A stretch of DNA of 64,000 nucleotides from positions 1,965,334 to 2,029,333 of the forward strand of contig NW_017803268.1 of assembly GCF_001625305.1 (NCBI RefSeq), in the 5' to 3' direction. The translations under genes and the position numbers were made by a program. Positions 54,437 to 64,000 of this stretch are shown piece after piece. Source of the stretch: Branchiostoma belcheri (Eukaryota > Chordata > Leptocardii > Amphioxiformes > Branchiostomatidae). The notes below the pieces were generated by a model. That model did not search any database. It had not been told where the DNA came from and saw only the letters and a program-made list of their open reading frames with translations. Each line of letters opens with the position of its first letter. The stretch's first letter is position 1.

Positions 54437-55743
54437 CTACTCTGATGTCCCGATTAAACGTACCGGTACGTTTATTTTTTTCGGCCCGAACGTCCACCCG
54501 GTACACTCTTTTAGGGACGGTACGTTTATTAATTTTTGGGAAAAAAATTGTCCATACGTACCGCACCATCAGCAAGTGGCCGGCGGCCGCAAAATTCGGC
54601 AACACGTCACAGATAAATATTTGGTCCATGATAGCGGCATTTCCCATGAATATAATGTATATTATTTATTTTTCGTCTGCTGTCCATTTTTAAGTCCCAA
54701 AACGTCTGAAAAAGCAAAAATTTGCCCACAAAACCGAAGGGGAAGGCGAGTAGCTAATCGACGTATTTAGCACATGGCGGCCGCAAGTCCTTGTCAAAAT
54801 CAGCAACGCGGCAGAAAAATGCCTGGTCCATTTTAGCGATATTTACCATGAAAAAAACGTATGTGGTTTATTTTCCCTCTGGTGTTAGTTTTTAGGTCCC
54901 GAAACCCCTAAAAAAGTAGAAATTTGCCCACAAGACGGACGGCCGACGTGGGGAGGGCGCCTAGCGCCTGAGCAGCATGACCCGTAAAACGTCAAAGGTC
55001 ATAGGGCACCCATATTGCGCAATCACCGTAAAAGCGCCGATTTAGCTAGTTTAAAATTGATACAATCACATTATCGATTAAAAAAAAAACAATGAGATGG
55101 AAACCAATCAAAATTTTATGCTGAATAATATTTTTTTTCCTCAAAAGTTTTTTTCTTCAGAAGTTTTTCTTCTTCAGAATCCAGACTTTGACCAGACTAC
55201 TTGTTTGTTGTTATTTTTTTTTCCTCACCACCACCACCGGTCACGCTGGGGAACGACCACTTCCCTAAGCATTAGACCCCGCGAGGGATATTGCTTAGTA
55301 TTGTATAGAACTAGAACTAGACTAGACAATGTACCATACCAAATAATTATTATGTTGAAATGGATTTTGTTGTACATATACTCATTAAACCCCTATATTT
55401 GTTGCAGGAGAAGGCTTAGCAAAGTGCATTTCAGAAGTGTAAAATGCAATAGCTTCTCCTACGGATTTTGTATTTCCCCAAAACAAGTACAATATATATA
55501 TATATACTCATTAATTAAAGTGATATATACTCACTAATTAAATGTAACAGTGAAAGATTTGCCCATATATTGGTATTGAAATAAAGAGCACATTTTAGTA
55601 TCATGGACACACAGTTCACCTGTCAATTTGGTCATTTTCCGGGGGGTACGTTTATTCCGGAGGGTATGTTTATTAGACTTTGAAGATTTGTCCGGGGGGT
55701 ATGTTTATTCCGGGGGGTATGTTTATTAGGGACATGAGAGTAG
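54437..55743. mobile_element. TA-flanked 1.3-kb non-autonomous DNA element
   Basis: Ends CTACTCTGATGTCCC and GGGACATGAGAGTAG are inverted repeats flanked by TA (54435-54436, 55744-55745). Both ends carry several ACGTTTATT/ATGTTTATT words. The interior has two diverged copies (about 54576-54745 and 54773-54945) containing GGCGGCCGCAA, TGGTCCAT and AAATTTGCCCACAA. No transposase frame. It begins 35 bases past the stop codon of LRR-Ig copy 1. Confidence 0.8.
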
Positions 55744-55745
55744 TA

Positions 55746-58114
55746 TTAGTAAGTCAAAACATCTGGGGGATTTCTAGTATGCCTGCAGCGAAGTTTTGTA
55801 ACTTTTCTGTCTTCAAACAACATTTTTATCCTAAACCATACACAGTGGCATGATAAAATTATAAGCAATTCATAGCATTTAAAGCAACACCTGGACGAGT
55901 TAGAAAAAGAACAATTTGTTTAAAGAATTTTCAAAAGAGGAATGTCTATAGAATCTGATACAAATGTAACATATAATGTTTTCTTTTTTAGGCATAGTTT
56001 ATCATCCCTTTTCATATATGCATCAAAATAAAAATTAGCTTACAATGAAAGCTCATATATCAGGTTTTCTAACTAGATCTTTATGATGTATTATATTCAA
56101 TTGTGTTGAGATCCATTATATCATTCTATGTAGACTAAAGTTACTAAACACAGCCCCTTTATTATTTTCATGTACACGTATTTGCTCTGACTCATACTCT
56201 CATGAGGATTACGGTATCATGCATATGACATCAGTGCAGATTAATGTAGGAATTAGAAATGTCTTTACTAAAATTTATTCTCCCTATCTCATAATGTTTA
56301 TATGTTAAATGATGCATTTGCTTTCAACAATTCATGTGAAGTGAAATAAAATACGATACATGTATATCATAATGCTATTGAACAATCAATAATTTGTTTG
56401 GAAGATTTTGAGCCGAAAAATAAGACATTATGAACTATGGATCAACTAGAAACTGTTAAGAAACATCTAATTCTTTATTTGGCATGTTGTAGGTGGTACC
56501 ATACAGTACAAACTACAAAAATCCACAGGCATTTGTCTGCCCAATATAAGGTTGGGTGCAAGTAGACATCAGAAATACCTGCTCAGCTTCAATTTTACCT
56601 GCACTAACCAGTATATGCAGATGGTATTTCAAATGCCCTGCCAGCTGAATCCAAAATGAAAGCCAACATGTGTTCTGTCTTAGCACATGTACTATACCAC
56701 TGTTACAGAATTGTTTCTACCATAAACTGAAAACACAGTCAGCACTCCATTTTCCCTCCTCCTGCGAAACTAAGTTCTCACAGACTTACTGAAAAACGAT
56801 TTACAGCAAATATGTTAGACCACAACAACAGCTGCCCATGTGGTTCTTATCCACATTTTTGTTGCCGAGCCCTTAAACCAGTTGGAAAACGTCCCGTTTC
56901 CATGACAACGGGGGCAAAACAGCCACCCCTGAAAAGTTCAGAACTAATCGTATTTGAAGAGCTTGGAGACAGCCAAGGAATAGCCAAAAGCAATTGTCTG
57001 CCAAAAGCCGCTTGCAGTCTGCATGCTTCAGTCTGCGAAAGTTCCAGACCAGGAATAAGCTCCGTGTCTTCAGAGCGATTCCCTTAAACCATCACCTGCG
57101 TTTTACAACTGCTGGACGTTTGGTGAGTTTCCTTTCTTTTATATTTTGATGATACTACTTTATATAATATGCACGCAAGGTTACCAAGAAAGCAAAAGAT
57201 TATTAGAAAGGACTAAATTGTGAGTTTAGAACTGACAGGTTTTTGCCATAATTGTACTCTCGTCTAACCAGCCTCACTTCTCATTAAGTCATCAAAAGTT
57301 ACATACCCAGACTCTCAACTGAATCAAGCAAAACCTAGCACCAAAAGACAACATCTAGCGAGATATTAGACATTCAAGAAGGACAACAACAACTCGTTTA
57401 ATGCAGTGGGTTCTTTAGCATCCTCAGTGTCTCTCTTTTAAAACATGAGACACGTAGGAGGAGAATGTTATCATACTATCTTGCATCAGTTTTATGATTT
57501 GCTTGAGAAAGTACAGACAAAGTACACCTGGTCCAGCTTTTCTACCAATTTCAGTTTTTTGCGACATTCTTTATTTGTGATGGATGCCTTAAATTTTGCC
57601 TAGGGGCATGAAATATATCTTTGTCAGGATGCCAAAACGTTCAGAAAAATGTGACCAAGGAGCACAAAAACAATGTCTGAGGTACGTAGGAGTTGAAATT
57701 TGTTAAAACTATGGCAGCCGCAGAACGCGCTTTGTACATGTACCTCAATTTCAAGGAACTTTTCTGATATAAAAACTAATAAAAGGCAATGTTGGAATTC
57801 TGAGAAAAATATATTTGACGCTCCTGGACATTCAAAAAATGTAAGTAGGGATTTGTAAGGATTGCAGAGCTTCAAGGGATCACATGACCTTGGCATAAGC
57901 TCCTGTGTTGAGAGCCTTTAACACCTTGAGTTCATTAAACGGTTCATATCACACCCTGGTACAAATCTATTAAGTCCCAAGTACAGACAATACAAGTTAA
58001 ACCATCTTCAGGTACAGAAAAGCGAGAGTTTACTGATTATCTAGCAAGGTTGAGCACCAATATGTGCTTTAATCTAATTATGTAGTGGCAGTCATCAGCT
58101 TTAATAGACAATAA
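55746..58114. other. Intergenic stretch between the LRR-Ig twins
   Basis: AT-rich, with no gene that I can support apart from the candidate 5' exon ending at 57122. The 91-codon frame at 56812-57087 looks fortuitous. Confidence 0.45.
57000..57122 (+). other. Candidate 5' untranslated exon of LRR-Ig copy 2
   Basis: A strong donor (gtgagt) at 57123 faces the strong acceptor at 59143 (pyrimidine tract, then tag). The implied 2.0-kb intron holds the MITE at 58115. An overlapping open frame (56812-57087) has no recognisable protein and I do not call it. The exon start is a guess. Confidence 0.25.
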
Positions 58115-58481
58115 GGCCACACCAATTTAATTTCTTGGTTAATAGATTTTTCTAGAAAAATAATGGAGCGGGCGGGCGGAAAAAAATCAAAATAAAAACA
58201 GGCCTAGGCATCCTATTATGGCCCAAAATGGTACGATAGGTGCCATGAAGTCAACACACCAGGCTGGTTCAAAAGTTAAACAATGAATTTTGAGCTTTTA
58301 ATGATACCACGTCATTGAAAGATGGAATGATTGTAACAAGTAGTAAGAAAAGGGCTGTTTTCAACTGTTCAGGGCAAAATATGAGCATTTTGCAGTTCAT
58401 TTTGAATTTTTATTTTTATTTGCAAATCAGAAAAAAATGAAGCGGCAAATCCGTTAACCAAGAAATTAAATTGGTGTGGCC
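58115..58481. mobile_element. MITE, GGCCACACC family, copy 7
   Basis: 367 bp with full inverted ends. Left flank TAA, right flank TAT. The interior matches copy 2 (GGAGCGGGCGGGCG and TTAACCAAGAAATTAAATTG). It lies in the presumed 5' UTR intron of LRR-Ig copy 2. Confidence 0.9.
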
Positions 58482-59213
58482 TATAGTTGACTTTATAATG
58501 ACCTTGATTGCTGCTTTGATTGAGACCTTGCACTGACAAACTTGCCCATTGCTTGTGACCTTAGGTAATCAATGTTGCAACTGTCCCATCTTTTATCATC
58601 TTTCCCAAGTTAAACACCTGCCATCAAAAATTCAAAACACGTGAGGTATTCACCATACCACATTCAATACAGAAAAATGAAGCTTTTTCCCTTGTAAAAA
58701 GAGTATACACTGTGGAATCCACATAATGGTCACAGTCTTCACAATTACACTTTGGATAGCTCAGACTGGGAAGGTTGCCCAGTGATCTTAAACCAGCCCA
58801 TCTCCTGCTGTACCCATCTGTGTACACTTGACACTGATCCCTGGCAAAGGCCCTGGAGGGGTTTAACAGGAATAAACAAGGATTACTGCCTGCTTACTGG
58901 AACTTATCCATCTTGATCTTCATCTTAGGAGCTTACCGCAAAGCTAGATTTCCTACATGTAGTACTGGATTTCACTATTTGTCTTATTTTTGTCGTCTAC
59001 TCCTACAGCACTGTGCAATAATGTAGGTCAAGTAAAATTGATGCCTTTTAAAATTGGTGTCTTTGTCATAGTCTTGTTGGAAGATTTCAGTCAAAATCTT
59101 CCTCTGAATGTGAACTTGAATCATGTTTTTTCTCACTCTGTAGGGTACTGGGCAGCAGTGCAGACAAAAAAGCAAAGAAACACAGGCCTTAGGCCTCCCA
59201 CACAACTGCAACA

Positions 59214-62200
59214 ATGTGGAAGATCGCCAGGTTCATTCTGCTTGTAGCTGTGCAGGTGGGTGTGGCTCAGGGTCAGCCAGGCTGCCCTCAAAGCTGCTTC
59301 TGTTATCCCAATTACATCGCGTACTGTCGTAACCTGGACGCCATGCCCGTCGGCCTGAGTCCACGTACAAGAGGTCTCCTCGTCGCAGACAGTACCTTCA
59401 CGACCCTTCCAAAGAACGCCTTCATGGGGCTTCCGTACCTCGTAGAGCTGAATATTACAGAGACCCTTCTAGCAAGTATCCACCCAGATGCCTTCAATGG
59501 GTTGAAGAAACTTGAAGTGCTGGACCTTTCAAACAACAAGCTCAAAACCTTTCCTGGAGCAGCCATGGCCAAACTTGGGAAAAAACTGAAGTCTCTAAAC
59601 CTGGGTGGTAACTGGCTAGCAGGAAGTCTTACAGCCGACTCCTTTAAAGGCTTGGAGGCTCTTGAGGGGCTCTATCTGTATAATACCAACTTTACCACAA
59701 TTGAAGAAGGGCTATTTGCAAGTCTGAAGAAACTTACCGTACTGGATCTCTCCAAAAACAACTTCGAGGCTCTTCCCGAGGGAGCAATCAAGGGACTTGA
59801 CAACTTGAAGGAAATCGTCATGTTTGGAAACCCTTTTACCTGCGACAAAGATGCATCTTGGCTTAGCGGCTGGATCGAGAAGAACCCACCTGAGATCGGA
59901 GCTGGTCCCACCTGTATGGATCCTCCACGCTTTGCTGGTTATGCTGCAGCTGCCCTTTCAAGTGAAGTACTTTCAGCAGAGTATGAAATGAAACTGATAG
60001 ACTGCAATGTTGAACCAACACCACCACCAGATACTCCACCAGGGGAGGACCGCCCTCCTCCTCCTGTCCAGGCAGCCAGTATCAAAGGCCTCGTCTGGAA
60101 ATGCCCATCCACCTACGTCCTCAAAGCTGGTCAGTTCGAAGAGTACACTGACCTTGAGGAGCTGGACATCAGTGGAAATGGCATTATCGACATTGAACCT
60201 GGAGCCTTCAGTTCTCTCAACAAGCTGAAGGTTCTCTACCTGAGCGAAAATTCCATCAAACGAATCAAACCAGCAGTGATGAACGATCTGAAGAGTGTTG
60301 AAGTCTTGGACGTGTCTGGAAACAAAATGTCCTACCTTCCTGCAGATATCAAAGAGCGGTTACCAAAGATAAAGTTCATCGTTGGCTACAACAATCCATG
60401 GTCCTGCGATTGCAACCTGGCTGCCAACATGGACTTGATTGCACACTACTTCCATGAAATCCCTGCCATCTGTGCTGCTCCTCAAGAGTTGGAGGGTCGG
60501 GAAGTGCGAGAAGTTCCTGAAGAGGCAATGACCTGCACCCCTCCAGTCATCACCTACATTGATGAATACGTGACAGTGAAGGAGGGCGGGGACGCTTTCC
60601 TGAACTGTGAGATAGCTGGCCTTCCTGTTCCACCTGCACAGTGGAAGACACCTGACGGTAAGATTGTCACCATTGACGAACCAGTTGGAAACAAGGAGGT
60701 TCTCGATAACGGGACCCTTTGGATCAAGAATGCTGTGGCTGATGATGGTGGTAACTACGTCTGCATTGCTGACAATGGAGGTGGAATAGATATGGCAAAT
60801 GCCACATTGCGAGTCTGTCCCAGAGTTTGTCGCTGCCTGGACATTTTGACAGTCCACTGCTTCGAAGCTGACATTTCGAAGATTCCGGCTGATACACGTT
60901 TGTTCTTAATGCTGGGCACTGACCTAACTGAGGTGAAAAAGGACTTGTTCAAAGATTTGAAGGACTTAGAGGAACTGGATCTCGACAATAATCAAATCAC
61001 TGACATTGAAGTTGGATCATTTGACGGCCTTGAAAACTTACGACTGCTCTTCCTGTACAGGAATGCTTTAGAAAAACTCGCATCAGGCTTATTCAAGGGC
61101 ATGACAAATCTCCTACAGATCTACTTGTCCTCGAACAACATCACCACAGTAGAAGATGGAGCATTCGAGGGCCTTGAAAATCTACAGTTGATCCAGCTTC
61201 ATGAAAATAAGATTGAAGAGATCGGTGATGGTGCCTTTAAGGGACTTCCAACTCTTATTGACTTGGACCTCCACCTTAACAACCTCACAACCGTCCCAGG
61301 AAAGGCCATCACGTCTCTTGAAAACCTCAGGCGTGTGCAGCTTTTTGACAACAAAATCAAGATCGTCAAGGAAGACGATTTCAAGGGTTTGGAAAGCCTT
61401 CAGCTGATCTATCTTCAGAACAATGACATCCAGGTGATTGAAAATGGTGCCTTTGCAGATCTTCCTGACTTACAATGGCTGGACCTTTCAAATAATAAGA
61501 TAGTGATCATTCCTGCAGGTGTGTTCAAAGGACTTGATGCACTACAACGTCTAGACTTGAGCAACAATGCCCTGGTGACCTTACCTGCATCCCTCAGGAC
61601 TGAGCTTCCTTCCCTGAGGTTTGTAATCGGAGCAGGAAACCCCTGGCACTGTGACTGCAACATGATTCCTCTCCGAGGGTGGTTCGGGTACTCCCCTGAC
61701 CAACCACCCCCCCAAGGAGCAGGGCCTGCCCAGGGGGATCCCCCCTTCCGGCCGTACTACGAGCCCGACCCCCTCCTTCTACAAGAGTTCCTCCAGCGCG
61801 CAGGTGAAGGTCCCTTCCAGCCTGCTGGCCACTACGGAGGTAGAAGACGACGTCAAGCGCCGGGTGGCTTTGCCTCGTGTGCGACTCCGATAGCGTACGC
61901 CAACCAAGATGCCAACACCATCCCGCTCTCCAGCCTGATTTGCGAGGCCATCCTCTTTGTCGAAAACGGCCTCGCCGTCCTTATTGGTGAATCCGCAGAA
62001 CTGCCCTGCAACATCTCCAAGGAGACCGGCGTCGGCAAGTTCTGGGCAACGCCCCAAGGAGCTGTCGTCAAGTTCGGTGGCAGCGTGAACAAGACAAAAG
62101 TGGCCGCCGACGGCACCCTGACCATCGAGAAAGTGGCGGAAGAAGACGCGGGCGCGTACGTGTGCGTGGGAGGGGAAGAACCTGTTGTTTACTTCCTGAA

Positions 62201-62459
62201 CTACGTGAAGGAGGTCACCACGCCACCTCCTCCGCCAACGGAGCCACCAAAAGTAGAAGAAGAAGAGGAACCCCCAAAATTGGAGCCACCAGAAGAGGTC
62301 GAACCCCCGCCATTCCCACCTCGGGGAGTGGATGAACCACCTGAGACGTTCCCGGATGGCGGACTACTGCCGGCACCACCGATTGGGTTCCCTGACTTCC
62401 CAGACCCCGGCCCTCCACGACAACCACCACCAGGCATAAGACCCTTTGGCGGCCCATGA
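59214..62459 (+). CDS. Secreted LRR-Ig protein, tandem copy 2
   Basis: An uninterrupted frame of 1081 residues, paralogous along its whole length to the gene at 51186. It has a signal peptide (about 1-20), LRR N-cap (CPQSCFC), LRRs, reduced C-cap, second LRR block with CDC-type cap, Ig domain, LRR N-cap (CPRVCRC), about ten LRRs, a final C-cap split by an insert with the basic site RRRR (877-880), and an Ig domain. Cap cysteines are C813, C815, C889 and C910. Many stretches are identical between the copies, for example DEPVGNKEVL and TRLFLMLGTDL. The insert is shorter than in copy 1 and lacks the tyrosine-rich part. The C-terminus has an extra tail of about 75 residues of Pro and Glu that copy 1 lacks. 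There is no membrane span. A likely acceptor at 59143 implies a 5' UTR intron holding a MITE. Confidence 0.9.
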   Translation: MWKIARFILLVAVQVGVAQGQPGCPQSCFCYPNYIAYCRNLDAMPVGLSPRTRGLLVADSTFTTLPKNAFMGLPYLVELNITETLLASIHPDAFNGLKKLEVLDLSNNKLKTFPGAAMAKLGKKLKSLNLGGNWLAGSLTADSFKGLEALEGLYLYNTNFTTIEEGLFASLKKLTVLDLSKNNFEALPEGAIKGLDNLKEIVMFGNPFTCDKDASWLSGWIEKNPPEIGAGPTCMDPPRFAGYAAAALSSEVLSAEYEMKLIDCNVEPTPPPDTPPGEDRPPPPVQAASIKGLVWKCPSTYVLKAGQFEEYTDLEELDISGNGIIDIEPGAFSSLNKLKVLYLSENSIKRIKPAVMNDLKSVEVLDVSGNKMSYLPADIKERLPKIKFIVGYNNPWSCDCNLAANMDLIAHYFHEIPAICAAPQELEGREVREVPEEAMTCTPPVITYIDEYVTVKEGGDAFLNCEIAGLPVPPAQWKTPDGKIVTIDEPVGNKEVLDNGTLWIKNAVADDGGNYVCIADNGGGIDMANATLRVCPRVCRCLDILTVHCFEADISKIPADTRLFLMLGTDLTEVKKDLFKDLKDLEELDLDNNQITDIEVGSFDGLENLRLLFLYRNALEKLASGLFKGMTNLLQIYLSSNNITTVEDGAFEGLENLQLIQLHENKIEEIGDGAFKGLPTLIDLDLHLNNLTTVPGKAITSLENLRRVQLFDNKIKIVKEDDFKGLESLQLIYLQNNDIQVIENGAFADLPDLQWLDLSNNKIVIIPAGVFKGLDALQRLDLSNNALVTLPASLRTELPSLRFVIGAGNPWHCDCNMIPLRGWFGYSPDQPPPQGAGPAQGDPPFRPYYEPDPLLLQEFLQRAGEGPFQPAGHYGGRRRRQAPGGFASCATPIAYANQDANTIPLSSLICEAILFVENGLAVLIGESAELPCNISKETGVGKFWATPQGAVVKFGGSVNKTKVAADGTLTIEKVAEEDAGAYVCVGGEEPVVYFLNYVKEVTTPPPPPTEPPKVEEEEEPPKLEPPEEVEPPPFPPRGVDEPPETFPDGGLLPAPPIGFPDFPDPGPPRQPPPGIRPFGGP

Positions 62460-62574
62460 AAGTAACCAAGTAGAGGTGACGTAGCAAAGACACTATGACA
62501 ACAGACCTGACAAACTGTGAGTAACCATCAACCACAAAAATGAACACAGGATAAGGGAAGTGATGAATCAAAGC

Positions 62575-62644
62575 AAGTAGCCTGGTTACCAGACCTATTT
62601 TAGTCCAATTTAGACCTAAAATAGGTTTGGTAACCAGGCTACTT
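62575..62644. repeat. Hairpin with TAGCCTGG ends
   Basis: AAGTAGCCTGGTTACCA, then ACCTATTTTAG, is mirrored after an 11-base loop with a one- or two-base bulge. It lies about 115 bases past the stop of LRR-Ig copy 2, probably in its 3' UTR. Confidence 0.88.
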
Positions 62645-62956
62645 GAGATATTGATATACAAGTATGCCTCAAACAGCTCTAAAAGTGCAGGACATGTATT
62701 TATGCAGGGCATTATCTAGTGCTGTGGGACTTCATAAGGGAGTTGCAATTAGCAAGAGACAATATCATTATAAGCCTTCGAAAAATATATAAAATTTGCT
62801 TTTCTCTACGCTTTCTACAGGCTACGGCTTCAAGATTACTGGTCCGTTCAAATAACCCACTGTATAAAACAACAGCCATATATATGAACAAGGCAGTAAC
62901 CATAAAGTAGTAGCTAGGAAGGAAAAAACACCAATATTTAGACATTGCCTTGGCTT

Positions 62957-63107
62957 GTGGTGTCTCTTTCCACCTCCCCAGACATCTTAATTAATGATCT
63001 CCCCCATGAAAACAAACAGGCTGATAACAACAGCAGGGAAACTGCTGAGTTTACACAACAGGGGGCAACCAGTAATTATACCTGGGGAGGGAGGACAATC
63101 AGGGACT
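62957..63107. repeat. Dispersed repeat, copy 2 (about 150 bp)
   Basis: Near-identical partner of 44738-44888, in the same orientation and 18 kb away. Confidence 0.9.
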
Positions 63108-64000
63108 AACCATTTTATAAGGAGTAGGGATGCCAAGGACATTTAACCTTGATCAAATTTTAAAAAATCTCAAGATACCAATTGCACTGTTTTTCCTTTG
63201 GATATGCTTTGTAAACAAAATGTTATAAGATCATGCATAGGACAAAGTATTTTGATAGTGTATAAATAGCTGTGCCAGTTATCATCAAATTGCTTGTCTG
63301 CAATTAGATTGTTGGCTGTTATATTAAATATAACAGATTTAAAGATAGTGACACTGCTTTGCAAGCCAACTAATGTAACTGGACTTGTATTATAATGTAA
63401 TACAGTATATTCCCATTGGTCTGCAATGGATAGCCAATGCAATTATGTTACGGAAGCTTTAAAGATGTATTCATTATGTTATACTTTAAGTATTATACAT
63501 TGTACAATAGCTTTATGCATGCATCTGTATCTGATATGTAATGATAAATTTACTCAAAGGACTAAAATGGTATCGAAGAGATGTTCCCATGCACATGTAT
63601 CATTAACAGTGGTAGAAATACTTTTTCCAGCATTCTGCAATATTGCGGAATGTCAAAATTTTATTCTGCAATTCAGATATACTTTCTGCAAAGACACAAA
63701 GTCTGGATCTAAACGCATGGCATATACTATGATATAGAAAATTGCATGTTGGCAAACATTTTACATGCAAAATTACGTGTATATTATAGAGTCAGTAGTA
63801 AACACAAAAGCTCTTAAACACCATTGAACCCCTAGCCTGATTTTTTCAGTCTGCAAAGTTGCAGGTTGCTTAATTTATCTTCTGCAATATTGAAAATGTC
63901 TCTGCAAAATGCAGACTCCAGATGGGTATTTCTAACACTGACATTTAGGATGAGTTTCCTATATAACTGATTTTACTGCTCATTTCTAACATTTTTTGCT

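Larger units (their letters stand above)
62460..64000. other. 3' flank of LRR-Ig copy 2
   Basis: Apart from the hairpin at 62575 and the dispersed repeat at 62957, I see only AT-rich sequence with no supported gene up to the window end. The frames near 62719 and 63426 look fortuitous. Confidence 0.5.

Noticed and set aside
55097..55537. 146-codon plus-strand frame inside the TA-flanked element
   Set aside because: Low complexity, no transposase motif, and it runs into an AT microsatellite.
56812..57087. 91-codon plus-strand frame
   Set aside because: Cysteine- and serine-rich but with no domain or homologue that I know; it more likely overlaps a non-coding 5' exon.

Overview
This is a 64 kb piece of an animal genome. 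Genes are split by short to medium GT-AG introns, and the space between exons is packed with small inverted-repeat transposons and tandem repeats. Gene content, intron style, repeat density and tandem secreted LRR-Ig genes suggest an invertebrate deuterostome. An amphioxus (Branchiostoma) is my best guess, inferred and not proven.

Layout. (1) 1-6122, plus strand: the last five visible coding exons of a mitochondrial glutamate carrier (SLC25A18/22 type); its first exons lie outside the window. (2) 6123-14433: no gene. It holds a PIF/Harbinger-like MITE, a very long diverged inverted repeat with a TTAA-flanked element in its loop, a 479-bp palindrome with perfect arms, and flanking sequence. 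(3) 14434-18698, minus strand: a complete eight-exon V-ATPase subunit E gene (ATP6V1E1), with a tRNA-derived SINE in its last intron. (4) 19378-20532, plus strand: an intronless METTL22-type protein methyltransferase, head to head with ATP6V1E1. (5) 21079-33496, plus strand: a twelve-exon coiled-coil and proline-rich protein that I cannot name. Its 6.2-kb intron carries nine copies of an unusual hairpin-plus-box module. (6) 36069-42549, minus strand: the ten C-terminal exons of a TBC1D15/17-type Rab GTPase-activating protein; its N-terminal exons were not found. (7) 42550-50900: tandem repeats, a tetranucleotide microsatellite, MITEs and an assembly gap (20 N). (8) 51186-54401 and 59214-62459, plus strand: two tandem paralogous genes for large secreted LRR-Ig proteins, each with an uninterrupted coding region.

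The first six genes are ordinary housekeeping or trafficking functions. The convergent SLC25A-ATP6V1E pair has the same arrangement that I recall for human 22q11 (SLC25A18-ATP6V1E1), so it may be an ancient linkage. The LRR-Ig twins are the most distinctive proteins. Both place a basic furin-type site in a loop between the second and third cysteines of their last LRR C-terminal cap, so a cleaved protein would stay joined by disulfides.

The most unusual non-coding structure is the array at 27.08-32.66 kb. Nine stem-loops with changing but still paired stems are each followed, about 250-280 bp later, by a near-invariant box reading ATAAATTATGYTAATGA.
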